Of a stretch of DNA of 64,000 nt, positions 33,648 through 45,621 are shown one piece after another. Position 1 is the stretch's first letter; the number at the start of each line of letters is the position of its first letter. Under the pieces are notes generated by a model. It searched no databases and had not been told where the DNA came from. It saw only the letters and a list, made by a program, of their open reading frames with translations. Source of the DNA: Clarireedia homoeocarpa (Eukaryota > Ascomycota > Leotiomycetes > Helotiales > Rutstroemiaceae); the NCBI GenBank assembly GCA_001465935.1, contig LNKV01000047.1:124001-188000 (forward strand). The letters run 5' to 3'. Position numbers and translations under genes: made by a program.

Positions 33648-34016
33648 TCATAGCGGATGATTTTTGTATATTATGTAGCTATATACCAATGAAGCGAGCA
33701 TATCCCATGCATGCGCTATGACTGATACAGGCTCTCCTGCCTCTACAGGAGAAGCGTGCAAGAGCTTGCTATTGAATACTCTAATTCTACTTTTTTCGAT
33801 ACTTAATCTCCCCAACCAAACTTTGATCTGAGCCAAGATGCGTGCCAGTTTGCAATCATCGCAGAGGATATGAGCCTCATTCAGTTGGAGATTGGTCTCC
33901 AGTAGAATTAGAAACTTGACAAGATCAAATTGCCCCCAAGTTGCTTCTTGAGCATCCATCCCCAGCCTCGAGGCTATCAGATCCGAAGCTTCTCCTCCAC
34001 TCCTTGCTTTTACCAT
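33648..34016 (-). CDS. Possible small hypothetical protein
   Basis: An uninterrupted 122-codon frame opposite to SHE9, starting MVKARSGGEASDLIASRLGM and containing LVKFLILLETNLQLNEAHIL and CKLARILAQIKVWLGRL. Composition is protein-like and not repeat-driven, but no domain is recognised and no intron or neighbour supports it. It may be an exon of a decayed gene or chance. Confidence 0.3.
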   Translation of the reverse strand: MVKARSGGEASDLIASRLGMDAQEATWGQFDLVKFLILLETNLQLNEAHILCDDCKLARILAQIKVWLGRLSIEKSRIRVFNSKLLHASPVEAGEPVSVIAHAWDMLASLVYSYIIYKNHPL

Positions 34017-34282
34017 AGATATGTCATCTTTTCGTCTCCAATATCACGCGAATTACTCCTAGCCGCGGTACCTCTTCCATTTTTCAGATGCTCAAGCCAA
34101 ATCCTGAAGCGCTTCCCCATCGAGAAATATTACAAATTACACACAATCATGCTCCAACTCCGGTAGTCATGCAAACCCTCTTTTCAGTCATCAATCTATC
34201 AACTCCTTCGCCAAATCCGTTTTGTGCCCCCCAAAATAATACAAGAACACTCATCCATGAATCTGACTCTCGCTTGTTCTTC

Positions 34283-35702
34283 CTATATCATCCTCGATTC
34301 TGATCCATGCAACTCCCCCCATCTCTCTGCATTCGAATTCGACAACTCCGCAGCGACAGGACTATTCCGGTCCAGCGGATAAGGTGACAGCTCCACCGCA
34401 TGCGTTGTACTTACCGGTAACTCCTTCCTTGTCGGACCTCCCAATTCAGAAATAGTCGAAGGGTTTAAATGCGTCGCGCTCATATACGTCGCACTTGAGT
34501 TAACGTTATCCTGATACGCTGAGATGAATTTTTGGTCTTCCGACGAAGTGGTGTTGGCGTTCGTACTTGCTCGTGAGCTCCTTTTATATATGAAGAATGC
34601 GCCGAGGAGAAGAACAATTAAGCCGGCTATGGCGCCGATTGCTATGCCGGCTGCGGTGGCTGCGTTTACGGAGCCGGAAGAAGAGGTTGATGATGATGAT
34701 GTGGTAGCGGAACTTGAGGCTACGCTTGTGCTGCTAGAGGTTTCTAATGCTGCGACACTAGTCTTTAAGTTTGAGGTGCGGGAGCTGGAGTCCGAGGATG
34801 TTGATGTCGCTGTCGTCCACTCTGGGTCGTCTGTTGCTCGCTCGATAATAACACCATATGCATTAATTTGCTTCATAGTACCGGTAACGGACATAGTAGT
34901 GCTGCTACTGATGACGGCGTAGGAGGTTGTAGAAGTGAGTTTTATGGTGTCGAAGAAAGCAGAACGTATGGTCAGAACGGTGTCTGAGGGGAGATATGAT
35001 GTACAGCCATAGATTTGGTTGGCTGGCCGGTTTGCAAAACACGTGTAGCCGCTGCGATGATGATTAGTAGCTGAATAACGGTGGAGAGGTTGACACATAC
35101 ATGGGACAGCATGTAGCGACGGTTTTGACAACATCGCTATTGCTATGGTCTGGGATAAGGTATGAGCAGGCGGCATTGTACCCTGCAGGACAAACACCCG
35201 GGGAGTAATGATCTAGAATTCGGCAATGTCAGTACGCGATTCAAGCATAACTCCGGTGCATGATAGAACCGTGGTGAAGAGGAATGAAAGGAGTGCAGGG
35301 TTCGTCTTGAAAAGCATGGCTTCAAGTCGGTGGTCTGTTTCAACGCAAACATCCCCCGACTGACTGAAGTAACTGATAGTACTACTACAGCATGTCCAGC
35401 AATATCTGATAACGAGTCTAATTGCCATAAATCTAACATCAAAAGCCAATACAACAACAAAAAAAGATTCAGTAATTACAGGCAGATTCTCGATGATAAC
35501 TAGTAGGCATGCAAGTCGTGCTTCCACCCGCAATCGCACCCTGTGCCAGCCAACCTCCATCCGTATTTGCTGGATTGTTTGCATAGAATATATCAGTGCA
35601 ATCAATAGTAGAGGGTGTATACGTTGTGGTCAGTGGGCCGAGAATAGTTGTTGCCGAGCTACGCGCTGACGTCGTACTGGTTGAAGTCGCTAACGCCGAC
35701 AT
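34283..35702 (-). CDS. Single-pass membrane protein with Ser/Thr-rich ectodomain
   Basis: Three exons, 35702-35480, 35212-35101 and 35051-34283, give 367 aa. The N-terminal half is a Cys-containing extracellular-type domain with the recurring ascomycete pattern GPLTTTYTPS, YHYSPGVCPAGYNAACSYLI, TVATCCPIGYTCFANRP and GCTSYL. A Ser/Thr stalk follows, then one membrane segment (AAGIAIGAIAGLIVLLLGAFFIY) and a cytosolic tail of about 100 residues. No cleavable signal peptide is visible at the start, so the first exon may be incomplete or the protein uses its membrane segment as anchor. Wall-stress sensors have a similar layout, but no function is known for this family. Confidence 0.75.
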
Positions 35703-36125
35703 CCTGTCTAGGTATCGATGGGCGAATATTGAACACCACGTAACACTTCACCCGTGGTTCTTTCTTTCTTTCTTTTTGACGTTTGAAAAAAATAGGGGGA
35801 CGTTTTCGTTTTTCGTCGAACTGTGTGATTTTGCCGTGTGCGGTTATATTTGGATCACTCAGCTATAATGGGGGGCGTAGCGCTTGGCGGTCAGGGTCCA
35901 CTCTCCATAAAGAAATCTTTCGGAAAGATGATAAGAGCTTTAATTCGCTGAGTGCAATGTAAAGTATTTGTAACAGTCCACTCTCTATAAAAATAAATCT
36001 TTCGGAAAGATAAGAGCTTTGATTCGCTGAGTGCAATCCACGAAGAAAAAGGGAGGCTTACGGCGTGTTTAGATTGAGCCGCATAACAGGCAGAAGTGAT
36101 TCGTACATTCTATCTCCAAACCACT
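35703..36125. other. Intergenic spacer with a tandem duplication
   Basis: Lies between the 5' end of the membrane protein gene and the 3' end of the pyrophosphokinase gene, both on the minus strand. It contains the duplicated segment at 35896-36037; otherwise nothing is seen. Confidence 0.6.
35896..36037. repeat. Direct duplication of ~63 bp with internal palindrome
   Basis: Copies at 35896-35959 and 35976-36037 share GTCCACTCTC, then a 15-base palindrome ATCTTTCGGAAAGAT and AAGAGCTTT, ATTCGCTGAGTGCAAT. They differ by a few substitutions and small indels. They could be duplicated regulatory sites for the minus-strand membrane protein gene or remnants of a small mobile element. Confidence 0.75.
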
Positions 36126-37031
36126 TCATCTCCCCATATCAAACACATTAGTCACCAAATCTATGGTGAAAAGTACGTCCTTCGTTGTCTCAATCAACGT
36201 CCAATCGTCTTTCACGTGATTGCTGGTACTAATTTGACCTCCAAACTCTGTCACCCAGTCTGTCACATCCCACTCCAGTCCATTGGTAGTAATAACAGAT
36301 GGTTCTTTGATCGGTATGATTCCGACATGTTTCCCTAGCCTGATCAAGTTCGATCCATCCTTGACCTTGATCTTGTGTTTTCCGCTCTTGAGGACGAAGG
36401 TTATGGCTTCATTAGAGAAGAGAAACATTTTGCCAGATGTGTAATTGGGTTCCTGTTGGAACATGTACAAGTGGTGTAGCTGCGAAAGGCCTTGATCGAC
36501 GCGTCCCCCTAGACCTCCAAGACACATGATATTCAGAGGTGTCTTCAACTTCTGGGCACTTTCTAACTTGGCTTGATGGTGACCAGAGGGTGGACTCCAC
36601 TCGGAGTCGGTAGGCCGCTTGAAAGTCTTTGCATACTTGACAGCTTTTGTGAAATCGGTAGAGTATTGATCGTCGTCTTTGATAATTTCAGTTCCATTAT
36701 CTTTGAAATATTGCTTAAGGCCCGAATCCATGGAATCAAAGTCACCAATCACTGTATCGATATCAAGGTAATTTTCAGCGTTCTTCTCCTCAGTAAGACT
36801 GGAATGCGGCGCCTGGGGGTTGTGCGGCGTAGTATGGTTCTTCTCATAGATCCGATTCGCTCCTCCGTCAGCTGCGATATGATAGACCGCATTATCCCAG
36901 AGTCTTCGGTAAATAGCAGATTGAAGTTCCAGAGGCTGATTGAGGGCGATGAGCGCGAATCCTTTGTGGTTGGAGGGGTTATCGGAGAAGACGTCGGCGG
37001 GGTGCCAGATAGTGACATCGGAGGAATCCAT
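36126..37031 (-). CDS. Thiamine pyrophosphokinase
   Basis: Single exon, 301 aa from the ATG at 37031 (MDSSDVTIWHP); the frame is open six codons further but without an ATG. It transfers pyrophosphate from ATP to thiamine to make the cofactor thiamine diphosphate in the cytosol. Family landmarks are ALIALNQPL, YHIAADGGANRIYE, TVIGDFDSM, DDDQYSTDFTKA (metal and ATP binding), CLGGLGGRVDQ, and the C-terminal substrate region GIIPI followed by TTNGLEWDV and STSNHV. An Asn/His/Pro-rich loop and a Ser/Gln-rich loop make it a little longer than animal enzymes, as in yeast Thi80. No thiamine riboswitch is visible within the intronless gene. Confidence 0.92.
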   Translation of the reverse strand: MDSSDVTIWHPADVFSDNPSNHKGFALIALNQPLELQSAIYRRLWDNAVYHIAADGGANRIYEKNHTTPHNPQAPHSSLTEEKNAENYLDIDTVIGDFDSMDSGLKQYFKDNGTEIIKDDDQYSTDFTKAVKYAKTFKRPTDSEWSPPSGHHQAKLESAQKLKTPLNIMCLGGLGGRVDQGLSQLHHLYMFQQEPNYTSGKMFLFSNEAITFVLKSGKHKIKVKDGSNLIRLGKHVGIIPIKEPSVITTNGLEWDVTDWVTEFGGQISTSNHVKDDWTLIETTKDVLFTIDLVTNVFDMGR

Positions 37032-37385
37032 GGTACGGAGATTGTGCAAGGCCTATGAAATCTCACTCACTTGAAACCTTTCAACCAGAGTTGTCATGAA
37101 GTGGCCAGGTTCATGAAGAACGACTGGCTGAAGCCGAGTGTGCAAGCTCAAGGCAGAGGTGCAGAGGCTAGAGACTTATTATCTTATCTAATCGCCGATC
37201 ACATGATATACATAGAAAGCCACCAATCGGGACGATCGCAAAAAAATACGTTGGATGAAGTAATTGATGCTTACAAAACGATATTCAGAGCTTTTTGTCG
37301 ACAGTTCATTTAGCTAAACAGACCTTTCCTTTGTATTTTTTCTGGCGTCCCATGAGTTACTGTCACTAATCTGAGCTCTTCCACC
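37032..37385. promoter_or_regulatory. Divergent promoter region (thiamine pyrophosphokinase / MIA40)
   Basis: 354 bp between two divergently transcribed genes. The plus-strand start has a strong context (CCACCATG). No specific motif was identified. Confidence 0.5.
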
Positions 37386-38452
37386 ATGTTCAGATCCGCT
37401 CTCCGAGCTGCGCCGAGATATCCAGTGTCCTCGAAAGCTTTCATTAATAACGGTGCCACGCGACAATTCCTAAGCACCGCACCACTGGCACAAAAATCGA
37501 GGAGTTGGAAGAGTGTTGCAGCACGATGGGGGTTAGTAGTTGCAGGGATCTATTACTATAATACCAGCAACGTGTTCGCAGAGGAACCAGAAGGTAAAGA
37601 GTTCCGTTTGGCGCAGCGCTTCGAAACATATCTTAACTTTTGTTTAGCTGCAATTCAGAAACTCGATGAATCATTACACAATGTCAAGGAATCAAGTTTA
37701 CCTACGGTAGACGCAATTATGGAGGAGAAGCGACTACGACAGGCACAAGCAATTGCGGATCAAGAGAGAAAGGAGCATGAACAAGCTGCGAGAACCATAG
37801 CTGCAGAAGGGGCAGGCAAGGAAGCGGAGGGTGGTATGGAAGGGTTACAAGGCGAAGCAGATCAACAAGGAGCTTTCAACCCCGAGACCGGAGAGATCAA
37901 TTGGGATTGTCCGTGCTTAGGTGGTATGGCACATGGACCATGTGGTGAAGAGTTCAAAGCTGCTTTCAGTTGCTTTGTTTACTCCAAAGAAGAACCAAAG
38001 GGTGTTGATTGTATAGAGAAGTTCAAGTAAGTCCATAATGGTATGCTTCCCGAACCGCAACTAACAGTCCATCCAGGGGTATGCAAGATTGTTTCCGAGA
38101 ACATCCGGAGATATACGCGTCAGAGTTGGAAGATGATGAGGAGGAAGTTGAGCAGGAACTTCGTGCACGAGAAATGGCAAATCAGGGAGAGGAACGGTCT
38201 GCTGAACCACAAACACCAAACACATCGAAAGCTATCGAGTCGCCATCCAAGCCTGTGGAACCTGTATCGAGTCCAGCGAAGCCTGTCTCTGAACCAGCAG
38301 TAGAAAAGCACCAAGATAGTAGGGAAGTAGCTCCAAAAGAGCAAGAACATTTCCGGGACAGCCAAAACGCAAAGACAGCAACGGTAGATCATGCAGGGGA
38401 TGAGGGTGAGGAGCTGCTACCGAGAGCAGCTTTTGATGCTAGGACGAAGTGA
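37386..38452 (+). CDS. MIA40: MIA40/TIM40 oxidoreductase of the mitochondrial intermembrane space
   Basis: Two exons, 37386-38026 and 38077-38452 (50-nt intron), give 338 aa. A presequence (MFRSALRAAPRYPVSSKAF) and one membrane segment (WGLVVAGIYYYNTS) anchor it in the inner membrane, as in yeast Mia40. The catalytic core has the redox-active INWDCPCLGG followed by twin CX9C motifs (CGEEFKAAFSC and, across the intron, CIEKFKGMQDC). It inserts disulfides into small proteins entering the intermembrane space, working with Erv1. The intron sits inside the second CX9C motif. The acidic, Pro-rich C-terminal tail of about 100 residues is variable in fungi. Confidence 0.93.
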
Positions 38453-39095
38453 TTTGAAAAGCTGTAATGATTATGTACAAGATGTATATCATGGTCTCAA
38501 AAAGGGGTATATTGAAAGTCTAATACGTGTACCATAATGATTAAAGATCTCCCAGAAGTGTTCAATCATCCTTCTCCATGTTGGGGCTGCTATTGTTCTA
38601 GGGATTTGCGTCTTTGTTCCTGCATCTTCACAGTAATGGCGGGGTGATGTGGAGCTCAAAGACCAACACAATGGGCAATTGAAGCCAGTATAAAGCATGG
38701 CTGTCTTACGGGGTTTGAAGGTAGTGGTAAAGGTAGTGGTAAACCCAAGTCTCCATGTTTTGTGAATTTGTTCCTGCATTTTATCCACACTTCTGTTGAC
38801 TTCCCGTCGAGCCGCCTACGTCAGCATTGATGATTGAAGCACGACAAAGCTTCGTGGGGTTAAGCGAGAATCCAAGCTTGAGCCACACCTTGCTCTTTCT
38901 TCCCAGTTTCCCACATGCTCCCCGTGCTCCCTTCATCCAAGTGCCCACGCCACTTTTCATCATACATGAAATCGGATTTGACCAGTTTCTCTACTTTCGT
39001 ACGTCAAACCAAAATTTCCTGCACTTCCACCTTAAGTCAATTCACGATACGCCCGACACAATCATCTTGTAATATACAAACCATAAACAATCAAG
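38453..39095. other. Intergenic, no supported gene
   Basis: 643 bp between MIA40 and the OM14-like gene, same strand; holds a 3' untranslated region and a promoter. A CT-rich stretch near 38890-38950 precedes the next gene. Nothing else is seen. Confidence 0.55.
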
Positions 39096-39817
39096 ATGTC
39101 GTACGCACAAGCAGCTGCTTCTGGCCCACCCCAAACAGACGAGGAGGTATGTATTGTTGATCTCTTTAGACTCACCGCATGACCGTACTTCCTTGGCCCG
39201 CCTGCACGCAGACTGCGGTCCAGCCCCATTCTCTCCTTCAACGGTGTCTTGCATACCCTTCTTCGTCGCCTTTTAACATGAGCTCAAATAGAAACGTGCC
39301 CCACCCCCACCATCCATCATCCCAAACGAGTCAGCGTCTACTTCCTCCCTGATCGACGTTGATAGCGAGAGCGTGCGTACTGTTCCCTCGGACTTCTCCT
39401 CCCAACCAGTACAGACGGAAACACAAGCCAACCGCATCGAGCACGAGGCTGAGCAAATCGAAGCTCGCATTCACAAAGCTAAGGACAAGGCTAAGGAATC
39501 TTCGGCTGGCAAGAAGTCAAAGAAGGCAAAGAGCCGCATTCAGGATAATAGCGATAACCCGGTATTCGTCGGAAACGCAGTCGCCGTAGTTGCCTTAAGC
39601 GCAGGATTGGGCTTTGGTGCTTACAGGAAATACGCTGCGGGAGAGTTGACCTGGAAAGTTGTAGGAGGGTGGATGGGTGTTGTCGGTGCTTTCGCTCTGG
39701 GCGATTACTGGTTGAGCTCGTAAGTTTTTCTGCGAAATTTCAGAATTTGGGAATAGCCGGGACTAACATCACAATTGCAGATATCTTTTCAAGAACAAAT
39801 ACCCTCCCAAGAAGTAA
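39096..39817 (+). CDS. Mitochondrial outer-membrane protein, OM14 C-terminal domain
   Basis: Three exons, 39096-39146, 39292-39719 and 39781-39817, give 171 aa. The N-terminus is Ala/Pro/Ser-rich, then a charged helix (NRIEHEAEQIEARIHKAKD) and the OM14-type C-terminal domain with hydrophobic segments NPVFVGNAVAVVALSAGLGF and WKVVGGWMGVVGAFALGDYW, ending SSYLFKNKYPPKK. Yeast OM14 sits in the outer membrane with porin and serves as a receptor for cytosolic ribosomes. The last exon codes only 11 residues after the split Ser codon. Exon phases agree at both junctions. Confidence 0.85.
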
Positions 39818-41015
39818 AGGAATTAGACAACTATGTTGTAGCCATTGTTTATAGGTTGAGGCTCACAAGTTACTGGCGTGTTTAGTGGGTTGGTCCTCTT
39901 TTGAGTCTTTAGGCATGACTTTATATTCGGCCCTGTCATTGCGAAACTCTCATCTCATGCGTCTTTTTGGATTTGACGGATTCTGGTTGCGTGACATTAT
40001 GGGGTGCTTGAAGCCTGTTTGTTAAGTAGGAACAGGCTCAACACTAATGAAAGATGGTTTTTATGAGTACCTCTCTTCAATGTTCAAAGTGTTTCAATCA
40101 ATTATTTCAAAATGAAGGTCGTTTTCGTCGGACGCCCTTTTTTTGCGCGTTTGGCGTTTTGTCTATTTCGGACATCGGATAACAGAATGGCAAGTCAATG
40201 CAGGATCTTGAGCGGACAAACTGTGGAGCCATTGACTCTCTTTGCTCATCGATAAATGCTCTGCCAAATCCATTTACTTTGCACAGCGCCTCGCCCATCC
40301 CGTGACTCGCAGATGTCAGGACTCCACCGGGATTTAATGTCGCAGTGTTTATCGTCGCGGTTGCAGTTTTCTTCTTTCTCTTGCTTCGGAATCTTCCATG
40401 GCAGCTAGTCCAAACTCACGAACATTCAAAGATACACTCCATCTTTAGACTTGCCGTTGCCATGGATGTAATCCGTTTGGTCAAGCATTTACTAAAGTCT
40501 TGCGTTTCGGTTGTTTTCGTTTTCACTTTCCTCTCCTTCCCGTTCTGTTTGGACCGAGTGAGCCAGGAAGAAGAGTGGAAATTACCTCTGTCACGAGCTC
40601 AGCTTAATTGGAAATTAAAGTAATTGGATTGATTTTTTTGACGTTACGAATGGAAAATGATGGATATATATCTCCAAGCGGACACTCTGTGAACGGCTCC
40701 TAAATGCTGCTGCCAGGCATCAGGGTGAATACGAAGATGGTAATGGAAAATCATCGTTGCTAATCAATGATGGATACTCCTCGTTGCAGATACCTCAATG
40801 GTATAATATATGCTCGCCAAATGAAAAAAAAAAAAAAAAAAAAAAAAACTTCCCATGCTGAAACTGTAAGAAGCAGATTTGCGAGAAAAAAATCACACTT
40901 TTCCACGATAACGTCACGATCCATCATAAGCTTTCATCCACCATAGCTCCTTTTGTATGCTCGTCTCTCTCTCCCACTCCCTCCCTACCTCTCACCTCCC
41001 ACACATCGCAACCAC
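39818..41015. other. Intergenic, no supported gene
   Basis: About 1.2 kb between convergent genes. It holds a 25-base A run at 40824-40848 and a CT-rich stretch at about 40965-41050 that partly overlaps the next gene's 3' end. Small frames have no recognisable domain. Confidence 0.6.
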
Positions 41016-42093
41016 CTACTCCTCGCTCTCACCCTCTTCTCCCACCCTCTCAGACCAAGTCCACTCGTGATCACGGCATCTCGTCTTCCCTTCGGGATGC
41101 TCGTGAACTTCACAAATGAGGCTTTTGCCAAGTCTCAACACACCCGTCCGCCCGTCCTTGAGCCAACCCGAACAAATATTAACAATATCCTTCCCTAATT
41201 CCGGAAATTCCACCATTAACTCATTGATATCGTCGGGCTGGATCTCCTTCCCCGGCCCTCCTCGCTTCCCTTCAGCCACCGCTTTCTTCCCCTTCTTCCC
41301 CGCCGTCAGATTAACAAAAGCCAGATGCCCCGCGACAAGCTTGCGTAGCCCACAGTCTTTTTGAGTACGTGTGTATACGTACTTGACTTCTGCGATACTG
41401 GGTCGTTTCCCGTTGGCGAGGTAGAGGATGCCGATTTGTGTCACGAGGACATTCTTGGCGAGGCGGAACGGCATCGTCTCGGCAACTTGGTAAATTTCCA
41501 TGAGGCGAGCGATCTCCCCGCGAGTGGTGCTTCTTTTGTTGTAAATGGGTACAGCCTTCTTATATAGAAATTCCACGATGGCGGCAAAGTTAGTGACTGA
41601 GAAATTGAGGAAGGGCGTAGGGTGCTCATAGAACTCTATGTCAGTGGCGGGGATGTCGGTGGCGGGGATGTTGAGAGAGTCAACGAACATTGGACAATGC
41701 AATTTGAGAAGATTTGTGTGAATGGTGAATCGTGTCTTCGACGGAGATATGTAAAGCGTGATAAATGTGTCGCCGAGAACGCTTGAGATGGCGTATCAGT
41801 ATGTTTGAGTGCGAAGGAGAAGTGGGAAAGGCTTACTCATTGTACGTTTTAACTGGACCTTTAGAAGCACTTGCTGATTTTCCAGAAGAAGACTCATCAC
41901 GGGGCTTTGCAGAATTCAACTGAAGTCTTGGACGTCCTCCAAAACAAGTTTGTTTTGGCTCGGCTGGTTCAAAGTCCGGGCTCGCTGTGCGTGAGACCGG
42001 AGGAGGATGATATCGCCCTCGTTTGGACAGTACCAAAACGTCTTCGTCCGAATCACTGGGGCGCTGCTCGAGGATGCGCTTTAACGAGGACAT
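41016..42093 (-). CDS. BTB/POZ-domain protein
   Basis: Two exons, 42093-41837 and 41781-41016 (55-nt intron), give 340 aa. The first 85 residues are charged and disordered (MSSLKRILEQRPSDSDEDV). After the splice (TYNDVLGDTFITLYIS) a fungal-type BTB fold runs through FTIHTNLLKLHCPMFVDSL, IEFYEHPTPFLNFSV and AAIVEFLYKKAVPI, followed by EIARLMEIYQVAETMPF. A hydrophilic Gly/Lys-rich segment and an acidic C-terminus complete it. BTB proteins of this sort may bind Cul3 or self-associate; no partner domain is seen here. A short direct repeat in the protein duplicates IPATD. Confidence 0.75.
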
Positions 42094-44056
42094 GACGTTG
42101 TGTAATGATGTGTAAAGTGTATATAGTAGAGTTTTTAACTGTAGCGGAGTCGCGAAGCTGATTGTGAAGAAAGACCTAGCAGAAGAAATAAAGATATCTA
42201 CCACTTTTGATAGTTCTAGGATTGATGGCTATCTAGAAGAAACCCAGAAGCCAGGCAGAGAATAAGTAGATAAACTATTCAATAGATTTAAATCGATCTT
42301 CAGAGTATCTGGAGGTATAGTAGTACCGTTGATGTGATTAAGAGTAAATAGAATTACCAACTGCACCTAAAGTTGAAGGAAGAGACTATGTGATGTGTAA
42401 GTGAGATGGAATAAGGCAGAATCATTGGAGTGTTCCAGGTATCCGAGAAGAAAGACAAGACAGTGAATTGAAACTGAAAGCGGGGTGCAGTCGAGCTCTG
42501 ATAAGGTAAAGGTGACCTGACTGAGCAGGATGTATCATTGATGTTGCTGCTTTGCTGTGTTGGAATCCCAGCTACTCGTTTAAGTCATGGGATTGGCTTG
42601 AGGCGAATGCAAATCTGACAGCATTCTAGAAGCATAAAGGATAGAGGGCGTGGAAGGAGAAGCAAGCACGTGGAACTCTGTGTCACCAGGTTGCCCAGAT
42701 GGAGTGGAGCAGAAGATGTCATAACAATGAACAAACTGAATATCCCACATACTCCGGGGTATGTGTTCAGAGATATTGCACATGTTTAGTCAGACCAATG
42801 ACCGTCACCATTAGCAAATGCATCATTCTCAGGATGAACTAGGCCACCCATATCAAAGCCTGATTGACCGGAAAAGCTTTCAGCCTCAGCATCTTGCTGT
42901 GTAGTATCAACGGATGACAGATTGAAAGAACCAGCAGCAACCATCTCTATGCTCCTCCATGAGACAAACACAGAGAGGCTCGGCTAGAAGAATTGATCCA
43001 CGCGAAGTCGACTAATGGACACACTACAAGTAAACTTTCTCAAGCTGACTGTAAAGTTCAAATGGATAAACAGTATCAAGAACGGCGCTGCTGATATTAT
43101 CTAAGGATCTTCGAGTCGAGTCTGGGTGCGCGTCAAGGGACTGTGATGATGGTGTCGTTTGGGATGGGGGGAGTGCCTCTTCGGTTTAGACACTTTGGGA
43201 GAAGCCTCATGCAATTCTGTTTGGGGAGGGAGAGTCTGCTTGAATCGATAATCGATCGGGATGACCGCACACTTTGCTGCTTGTGAATAGTGTGGTGGGT
43301 GCCAGGAATATTCTCACCGGTGCTGGAGAGGGGTGAAGGGATATCGATGATGGTACTTGGCTCAAACGTCGACTTCGAAGCAGCTTGGTGGCATCTAAAG
43401 AAGAGGTGAAAATCTGATATGGAATCTTGATTGATTGCAATATGGCACTTTCCACATTCCACATCCCACCCAATCCGCCTCTTTTCTCGCGTCTGGCTGG
43501 ACCATACATAGGATCAATGGTGCTTCGTAGCATCCAGCCAAAGGAAGACTCTACGCCCCGAGACGTTCTTGGGACCGCAAATCGCAGGAAAAAGAAAATG
43601 AACCAGTAAAATGATCCGGGGGTTCCATTTCCGTATTCCGTATTCCGTGTCACTCATGATCGTTGGACTTGATACAATTGTAAAGCATTAACTTACTTGC
43701 TGTACAGTTCCGTATATGTGTGTGTGATCGATTGGTCTCCCCTACTTCTTCTGTTTGTTTTTACCCCACCACACTGCAGCAGGGGACGGATAAGTGCCTA
43801 CCTATAATTAGCCCCTATTTCATACCGATGCCCATGTATTTACTGACGACATCGATTGATTTCCCCAGCCTCTTCTCTTTCAATATTCAACGCGACCATA
43901 CATCGCCATTTTCCTCATTCGAATCCCCCTCCATACTTCGATTCACGCTGATGTATGGGCAGTAGCTTGATATTCTCAGCAATCCGTCATACACGATTTA
44001 GATTTAATTCATCCGTCAACGCATATCGCATACTTGGGATTCGTACTGTTGCAAAA
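42094..44056. other. Intergenic, no supported gene
   Basis: About 2 kb between divergent genes. A 60-codon minus-strand frame at 42786-42971, acidic and Gly/Ser-rich (with SFSGQSGFDMGGLVHPEND), might be a small exon but lacks context. Other frames are unconvincing. The right end is the promoter and leader of the AT-hook gene. Confidence 0.5.
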
Positions 44057-45000
44057 ATGCCGTCTGCAAAGGGAAAGCCAACTGATCCAAAGCTCAAGGA
44101 GAAGATCACGGAAGGTATGACACGTTTCCACTGCTCATATTGGAATTTTGTCATGCAACTCGTAGCTAACGTCTATTTTAGAAGTCAAGAATCAGCCCAA
44201 CAAAGATGGGTCCGGACAGGGAAAGATGGCCGCATGGAAGGTAAATCCATCTCAACAACCGTCGCACAGCTTTTAGAATACCCTGCTAACTCAATTGACA
44301 GGCAAACAAGATAGCAAAGAAATACGAAGAGGAAGGCGGCGACTACGAAAGCGAAGCCGGCTCAAAAGACAAGCCTAAGAAGGGTCCACCGGAGAAGAAG
44401 ACCGAAGCCGAAAAGTCCTCCGAACTGAAAGAAGCCGCTGAAGAGAAAAAGGACTCTGAAGAGCCCGGCAAAGAAGCCGCTGCAGAAACAAGCGACAAGA
44501 TGCAAGAGGATACTGAGGAAAAAGCAGATGATGAAAAGAAAGGCCGCGGTAGACCAAAGGGGGCTGCTGCTGGAGGAAAGAAAGAATCCAAGCCAAAGAA
44601 AGAACCTGTGCAAGGGACGCGGGTCAGCGCTCGACAACGAGATCAGAAAGCTTCTGGTAGCGAGAAACGTAAGAACGAGGCAGCCGTTCAAGACGAGGCT
44701 GATGAAGAAGAGGGGGAGGAGAAGCCAGCTCCAAAGAAAAAGCAAAAGGGTAAAAAGGTCGAAGAACCAAAACCTGAAGAAGAAGTGGTAGATGAACCAA
44801 TGGCAGATGCTCCAGAAGTGGAGCCTGCAAAGGAAGAGGAAGCAAAAGCAGATGAGCCAATGGCAGATGCACCAGAGGTAGATGCACCAGAGGCCAATGA
44901 AGCGGAAGCTGAGAAGCCAAAAGAAGCTGAATCCAAACCAACAAAGGTGGTAAAGGGTGGTCCCAAAAAGCCTGCTGGGAGCAAGAAGACCAAAAAGTGA
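44057..45000 (+). CDS. Small basic/acidic AT-hook chromatin-type protein
   Basis: Three exons, 44057-44114, 44182-44240 and 44302-45000, give 271 aa. The ATG at 44057 (MPSAKGKPTDPKLKEKITE) was chosen over the upstream in-frame one because the conserved-looking part begins here. The spliced N-terminus reads EEVKNQPNKDGSGQGKMAAW and then ANKIAKKYEEEGGDYESEAG. The rest is highly charged and disordered, with an AT-hook core GRGRPKG near the middle, two copies of DEPMADAPEV and a Lys-rich C-terminus. It is probably a nuclear DNA-binding accessory protein; only the AT-hook supports this. Confidence 0.78.
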
Positions 45001-45621
45001 GGAATTCAAGTACGAGGATGGCAGATGCAAGGAGAGCGCATCGGAAACAGTATGGGCGATTGAGTAAATGAGCTACGATGTTTTCTTTTGTTTATGGGAT
45101 TGGTTATTGGTTTGTATTGTTTTGTAACTCCAAATAGGCATAACATTTTGTATCTTATTTTGAGAGGGATGATATTATGGCTGAAGCAACATTACATTAT
45201 CACTACAATTTCAAGATGAGCTGTCTCACAATGCATCGATTGTTTCTAAAGCAAAATTTCGCCATCTCATAAAACGATCCATCATCTTCGCTGCACGTTC
45301 AAAGGATTCTAGGATCCGATCCCGTAGCTGGTCCTATAGCTACCTCTAATCACTTTCTATGATAGCTCACCAGTGGGTCCCCCAATTCATTGGCCAACTT
45401 TAGATTTCATGGACAGATTTCTTCATTTTTTATCATACTAAATCACATATCTGTTTGTACAAGTGATAACTCAGCATCAAAAACCATACATATACTTGCT
45501 CGAATAGAAATCTTAAGGTATATATCTTGGTTGAAATGTAGAAGTCTTTGAGTCGGTCGACGGATTAGTATACCCATTAGTGGCTCGGACAGAGAATCTG
45601 GCTGGTAGTCTCCTATGGATA
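45001..45621. other. Convergent intergenic spacer
   Basis: About 620 bp, AT-rich, between the AT-hook gene and the 3' end of a minus-strand pseudogene. Nothing recognisable. Confidence 0.55.

Noticed and set aside
36001..36016. Heat-shock-element-like TTCGGAA in the 63-bp duplication
   Set aside because: Spacing between TTC and GAA is one base, not two; not a heat-shock element.
44362..45030. 222-codon minus-strand frame rich in Leu and Phe
   Set aside because: Antisense of the Lys/Glu-rich AT-hook exon; composition is explained by the reverse complement of charged codons.
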